NCBI GenBank assembly: GCA_934446485.1
Contig: CAKSEM010000043.1
Coordinates: 1 to 9,958 of the forward strand
Reading direction: 5' to 3'
DNA: 9,958 bases
Origin: an uncultured Eubacteriales bacterium
GTDB lineage: Bacteria > Bacillota > Clostridia > Oscillospirales > CAG-272
Part shown: positions 6,944 to 9,958 of the stretch, in pieces
How positions within the stretch are numbered: the stretch's first letter is position 1
Layout: every line of letters starts with the position of its first letter
Program-made: the position numbers and the translations under genes
The notes under the pieces: model-generated
What the model was told of the DNA's origin: nothing
The model's input: only the letters and a program-made list of their open reading frames with translations
Databases searched by the model: none

Positions 6944-7176
6944 ACCCCGGACAGGTACGGCCGCAGGCAGGCGCCTCTGCTCCTCAGTTCTGCTGCATCA
7001 AGTGCGGACGCGAGATAAATAACCTCGATGCCGCGCTGCACAAGAAAATGATAAACCGCGGCGCGAACCGTTTCATGTGCATACACTGCCTTGCTGAGTA
7101 CATCGGTGTCACAGAAGACGATCTTCTGCGCAAAGCGGAGCAGTTTCGCCGCATGGGCTGCACGTTGTTCTGCTGA
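6940..7176 (+). CDS. Small four-cysteine (zinc-ribbon-like) protein of unknown function
   Basis: A 78-residue protein with two CxxC knuckles: CIKCG at C19 and C22, and CIHC at C47 and C50, spaced as in a zinc-binding ribbon. Additional cysteines are C18, C74 and C78, and H34 lies between the knuckles. The segment LAEYIGVTEDDLLRKAEQF (51-69) should form two helices, and the protein ends in GCTLFC. The first ~16 residues look disordered. The ATG lies within the ATGA overlap with the second GH27 gene, so it is translated by coupling; there is no strong ribosome site of its own. I have an impression of similar small CxxC proteins in other Clostridia but know no assigned function. It could be a metal-binding adaptor, a nucleic-acid-binding regulator of the operon, or unrelated to sugar use. 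The intact frame, the coupling and the cysteine pattern support a real gene. Confidence 0.8.
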   Translation: MNPGQVRPQAGASAPQFCCIKCGREINNLDAALHKKMINRGANRFMCIHCLAEYIGVTEDDLLRKAEQFRRMGCTLFC

Positions 7177-7297
7177 TAGCGGTGACATATGCGAGAGGGT
7201 CGATGCCGTTGCCACTGTGACTGCCGGCTTCGTTCCTTGCATTATGCCCCCTGCTTGTAACCGAACAGAACACAGATCTGCCATCTCGGCAATAAGC

Positions 7298-7349
7298 GAT
7301 CCCCTCAGAGCGGGCTCTTGAGTTTTCAAGCGCCCGCTCTGAGGGGATC
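7298..7349. terminator. Strong bidirectional hairpin terminator
   Basis: A perfect 18-base-pair stem (7298-7315 with 7332-7349) is extended, after one mismatch, by a 5-bp stem (7317-7321 with 7326-7330) closed by a GTTT loop. It lies between the convergent GH27 operon and the acyltransferase gene, about 120 bases past the former and 55 bases past the latter. The plus-strand side is followed by ATGTTATTTTACG, mildly T-rich. The rest of 7177-7404 shows no gene. Confidence 0.72.
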
Positions 7350-7370
7350 ATGTTATTTTACGCGAAAAGT

Positions 7371-7392
7371 ATTGAGTCAATATTTATATTGA
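7371..7392. repeat. Overlapping AT-rich palindromes
   Basis: ATTGA-G-TCAAT (7371-7381) overlaps TCAATAT-TT-ATATTGA (7377-7392). The two share the TCAAT core. They lie 12 bases past the acyltransferase stop, in a convergent intergenic region, so an operator role is unlikely. A weak mRNA 3'-end hairpin is the simplest reading. Confidence 0.3.
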
Positions 7393-7404
7393 GCAAAAAC
7401 GGCA

Positions 7405-8499
7405 TTATCGGGATTTCTCAATCGGTACTTCTCTCATATTCGCCCATTTTATGATGCGGCTTCGCAGAAAGCGATAGAATATACACAGCACGGGGGTGCC
7501 GAGCATAACGACTGCGGCACGGATCTCGTATCTTGCGCCTATAGACTCAACACGATCGGTCATGAACAGATTGACTATGTAAATTACAAGACAATGCCAG
7601 AGATACACGTCGTACGACGCACGGTCGAACGCGTCAAGCGGACGCGGGAGTGCAGACACCTGCCCGAAAAGGCGGATTGAGACCACAAATATCCCGGCAA
7701 CGGCCGCAAGACAATACAATACGTGTATGGCGGTAAAGGACGTAGGAAACGTGACCGTACCTGCCGTCTTCAAGGTATAAAGCAGCGGATCTGCAATTAT
7801 TGCGGCTGCGGTAATTGCATATATGATAAAGCGTCTTCCACCGCTGCAAAACTTACGCACTTTATCCCAATGTGCTCCGCAATAGCAGCCGACAAGCCAA
7901 TAGACAAGGTAGGTCGGAAAGACGCGGTCATAATACGCAAAGCCAGTGAATCGCCCCGGCAGAAAAGCAAAAACGAGCGTCACAAGAAACGCAGACGGAA
8001 TAACGTACCGCGCTCGCACATGGCGGACGAGCATCGTCCAAAGAGGGAGAAGCAACGTGAACTGCACCAGGATAACTATATAATAAAAATGGCTGACGAG
8101 GTCACCAACGACAACATAGCGAATGTAGTCGGAAAGCGACAGACGGTAGCTGTAATACGGCACCGCAGCAAAGAAGCAGTAATAAATAAGAACGGCAAAG
8201 AGGTACGGACGCAAGATGGTTTCATATCTGCGGCAAATATATGAGAGGTATCCGCGCGGAGACGACGGAACGCGTTCCGGGTGCAGAAACAGCTTCAGAC
8301 CAGAAAGAAACAGAAATCCGGGAACGACGAACGAGGCACATCTCCAGAAAAACGTCAGACCTGCCGCCTGCCACGTCCCGCGGTCAAGCTGCATTACAGG
8401 CTCGCTTGAAACATGAATAAACATGACAAGAAAGCAGAATATGATATTGAGAACAGAGAGCGCGACCTCACGCTGTCTGTTGGAATTCCGAGCTGTCAT
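7405..8499 (-). CDS. Acyltransferase-3 family integral membrane protein
   Basis: A 364-residue membrane protein of the acyltransferase-3 family (OafA/WecH type), which moves acetyl or similar groups from the cytoplasm onto sugars or other surface polymer units. About ten hydrophobic helices can be seen, near residues 14-32, 50-72, 100-120, 130-155, 166-182, 195-210, 224-240, 257-277, 296-314 and 325-345. The diagnostic early histidine is H29 in VMFIHVSSE, and R53 lies in the second segment as expected. The C-terminal SYDVYLWH (295-302) matches the conserved late motif. The length is normal for the stand-alone form without an SGNH domain. AAGGAGG at 8504-8510 lies four bases before the ATG, a strong ribosome site with short spacing. 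It is monocistronic with its own promoter. The acceptor (peptidoglycan, teichoic acid, capsule, or a small molecule) cannot be told from the sequence. Confidence 0.87.
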   Translation of the reverse strand: MTARNSNRQREVALSVLNIIFCFLVMFIHVSSEPVMQLDRGTWQAAGLTFFWRCASFVVPGFLFLSGLKLFLHPERVPSSPRGYLSYICRRYETILRPYLFAVLIYYCFFAAVPYYSYRLSLSDYIRYVVVGDLVSHFYYIVILVQFTLLLPLWTMLVRHVRARYVIPSAFLVTLVFAFLPGRFTGFAYYDRVFPTYLVYWLVGCYCGAHWDKVRKFCSGGRRFIIYAITAAAIIADPLLYTLKTAGTVTFPTSFTAIHVLYCLAAVAGIFVVSIRLFGQVSALPRPLDAFDRASYDVYLWHCLVIYIVNLFMTDRVESIGARYEIRAAVVMLGTPVLCIFYRFLRSRIIKWANMREVPIEKSR

Positions 8500-8510
8500 G
8501 AGACCTCCTT

Positions 8511-8803
8511 ATAAAACGGTGACGGTGCAGGCAGCTGCGGTAAGTGTCCACACATATGGCGCGTTCTCAATCAGCTTGCAGCCGTATTCGGAAATTTGAC
8601 GAATAAAAATATGTATCTGCTATTAATATGATACTATAAGTACAAAGAAAAGTCAATAGCAGGAAAAACAAGCAGATATTTAACCGAAAACGCTGTGGAT
8701 ACACCGCTCATTCGGTATCCTATGCAGAGCCGCCGACACCGGACGGTCGAGCATCCCCTCAAATAATGTACCCGATACACGGAAGCAACCGCCGGAGACA
8801 GAA
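8511..8803. other. Intergenic region upstream of the acyltransferase gene
   Basis: Contains the acyltransferase promoter and its ~120-base leader. The leader carries a small TATTCG/CGAATA hairpin (minus strand, near 8581-8601) and a GCAGCTGC palindrome (8531-8538), neither matching a riboswitch that I recognise. Upstream of the promoter, GGATAC-AC-CG (8697-8706) pairs with CGGTATCC (8713-8720) around a six-base loop. I see no gene in the region. Confidence 0.4.
8628..8656 (-). promoter_or_regulatory. Promoter of the acyltransferase gene
   Basis: On the minus strand TTGACT (8656-8651), a 17-base spacer and TATCAT (8633-8628), each one base off consensus. Transcription should begin near 8621, giving a leader of about 120 bases before the ATG at 8499, long for this window. 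Confidence 0.72.
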
Positions 8804-8840
8804 AAATGCCTCGTGCAGAGCAATTCTGCACGAGGCATTT
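8804..8840 (-). terminator. Intrinsic terminator of the right-edge gene
   Basis: A perfect 16-bp stem, 8804-8819 with 8825-8840, around a GCAAT loop. Read on the minus strand, the stem ends in GGCATTTTTC, supplying a T tract. It lies 15 bases past the stop of the minus-strand gene at 8856, as expected of an intrinsic terminator. Confidence 0.8.
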
Positions 8841-8855
8841 ACTATAAGTCTGTCA

Positions 8856-9958
8856 TCAAAGAGTAACTCTTGTGATCGATCCGTCACCGACACGGTATAT
8901 GAGCCCTTCGCGCTCGCGCACCATCAAAGCCACAGATTCGGACGGCGTGATAACCGTTACACACTTTTCGTTCCCTCTGACGGTCCAATCGGTGTTCAGA
9001 AGCATAAGTGTCGCCTCGCCGTCATCGCGCCACACCGTCCAGAACACATCCCCCGAGGGATCGTCTACGCGCACATCGCCCATCGCACTGCGGCACAGGT
9101 ACTCGGTCCATGCAGCCGAGAAGCGTTGAAATTTCTCATGCCCCGGATATGCATTCAGAGTGAGCGTATATACAAAGCCGCGCCCGAACTGATGCTTCAC
9201 GAGCATCGGTGCTCCGCTTGCGGCATCCCACGCCACACATTCTGCACCGGCAAGCTCAACATCGGCAAGGTGCGCCGTGCCGTCCTCCTCCGTGCTGTCA
9301 CTCGGTATAGCCGAAAGCTCGGGTTCCGGCACACTGCCCTTGATCGGGCTGTTCCACTGTCCTGAGTACACATCACCTATGCCGTTTACACGAATTCCGC
9401 AAAGCTCGCTGAGATCACCGTCACGGTACAGCGCAAGATCCTTCATATCCTTCAGAAAATCTCGCTTAACGTGCGTACTGAACTGAGGGATTCCCGTAAG
9501 AAGCACGCCGCCGTTCTTCACGAATTCGGCAAGCTTCTCATAGTCTTCGTCGATCATCGTGTTCCAGCCGAGATTCAGGAGCAGATTATAGCCCTCAAGA
9601 TAATCGGCAGATGCCTCAGCCGGCACGCAGTCAAAGTCACCGAACGGCGTTCCGGAGAAGTAGAATCTGCGGCGGTCGAATCTCTGTCTGAGCGGATGTG
9701 TACTTGCACCCTTCATCAGGACATCAAGTATCTGACGGCACTTCTCAGGCTGTCCGTGTCCCCATTCCGGAGCATCGTTACCGAACGCACCCCAAACAGC
9801 ATAGTGCGGATCCTGCTCAACATCACATATGATCCCGTTAAACGGGGCTGCATATCTTCCCTCAATGAAAGCGATGTTCCTCTGACACTTACCGTGTCGC
9901 GGATGAGTTGACGCGAATTTATAGAAATTTCTCGTCATATCTCTCTTGCCCTTGACGA
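8856..9958 (-). CDS. Partial protein resembling C-terminal domains of a glycoside hydrolase
   Basis: The frame is open to the window edge (reading VKGKRD before the ATG at 9938), and only weak AGAG-type ribosome bases precede that ATG, so this is probably the 3' part of a longer gene. Numbered from that ATG, 360 residues are seen. Residues 10-110 include THPRHGKCQRNIAFIEGRY and a segment rich in W, H and G (EQDPHYAVWGAFGNDAPEWG, 41-60). Residues 115-160 contain NLLLNLGWNTMIDEDYEKL then KNGGVLLTG, which resembles the class-I amidotransferase-like domain placed after the catalytic barrel in GH42 and related enzymes. FGRGFVYTLT (251-260) fits the end of that domain. Residues 285-360 look like a terminal beta domain. 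No catalytic barrel is visible, so if this is a glycosidase, the active site lies beyond the edge. It is followed by its own terminator. A carbohydrate-related role is inference. Confidence 0.65.
   Translation of the reverse strand, partial: VKGKRDMTRNFYKFASTHPRHGKCQRNIAFIEGRYAAPFNGIICDVEQDPHYAVWGAFGNDAPEWGHGQPEKCRQILDVLMKGASTHPLRQRFDRRRFYFSGTPFGDFDCVPAEASADYLEGYNLLLNLGWNTMIDEDYEKLAEFVKNGGVLLTGIPQFSTHVKRDFLKDMKDLALYRDGDLSELCGIRVNGIGDVYSGQWNSPIKGSVPEPELSAIPSDSTEEDGTAHLADVELAGAECVAWDAASGAPMLVKHQFGRGFVYTLTLNAYPGHEKFQRFSAAWTEYLCRSAMGDVRVDDPSGDVFWTVWRDDGEATLMLLNTDWTVRGNEKCVTVITPSESVALMVREREGLIYRVGDGSITRVTL

Noticed and set aside
6667..7329. 220-codon open frame on the minus strand
   Set aside because: It overlaps the end of GH27 copy 2 and the whole small cysteine gene, starts inside the long hairpin at 7298-7349, and has no ribosome site or recognisable domain.
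7723..8244. 173-codon lysine- and arginine-rich frame on the plus strand
   Set aside because: The basic composition is the antisense of the hydrophobic codons of the acyltransferase membrane helices. It has no separate evidence.
8511..8620. Riboswitch in the ~120-base leader of the acyltransferase mRNA
   Set aside because: Only a short TATTCG/CGAATA hairpin and an 8-base palindrome are seen. No conserved riboswitch core is recognisable.

Overview
The window looks like chromosome of a strictly anaerobic, fermentative member of the Firmicutes (Clostridia, probably a gut or rumen Oscillospirales-like lineage). The reasons are an NfnAB-type electron-bifurcating transhydrogenase, sigma-70 promoters with near-consensus boxes, GGAGG-type ribosome binding sites, and cytoplasmic sugar-cleaving enzymes with no signal peptides. 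The assignment to a lineage is inference. No tRNA, rRNA, CRISPR array, transposase or phage gene is visible.

Layout: (1) 170-1884, plus strand: a two-gene unit of metal-dependent hydrolases, an amidohydrolase-2 family protein and a PHP-domain phosphoesterase, overlapping by one base. (2) 1885-2190: non-coding stretch with nested complementary segments and a 17-bp perfect hairpin between two convergent transcription units. (3) 4424-2191, minus strand: nfnA then nfnB, the two subunits of NADH-dependent reduced ferredoxin:NADP+ oxidoreductase, driven by a near-consensus promoter. (4) 4425-4642: divergent control region with one promoter per strand and inverted repeats between them. (5) 4643-7176, plus strand: tandem paralogous GH27 (alpha-galactosidase family) enzymes followed by a 78-residue four-cysteine protein that starts inside the stop codon of the second enzyme. 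(6) 7177-7404: convergent intergenic region with a very strong hairpin. (7) 8499-7405, minus strand: ten-helix acyltransferase-3 family membrane protein with its own promoter. (8) 9958-8856, minus strand: C-terminal part of a protein that resembles the amidotransferase-like and beta domains of glycoside hydrolases, running off the right edge and ending in a terminator with a T tract.

The GH27 pair probably removes terminal alpha-galactosyl (or related) residues from short oligosaccharides already imported into the cell. The right-edge protein may belong to the same carbohydrate-use theme, but no transporter or regulator is in the window. NfnAB supplies NADPH from NADH and reduced ferredoxin and is housekeeping redox metabolism rather than an obvious partner of the sugar genes.

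I see no clear new multi-gene system. The least explained items are the structured 1885-2120 stretch, the small cysteine protein coupled to the GH27 operon, the aromatic residue after the catalytic aspartate in both GH27 enzymes, and the partial protein at the right edge.
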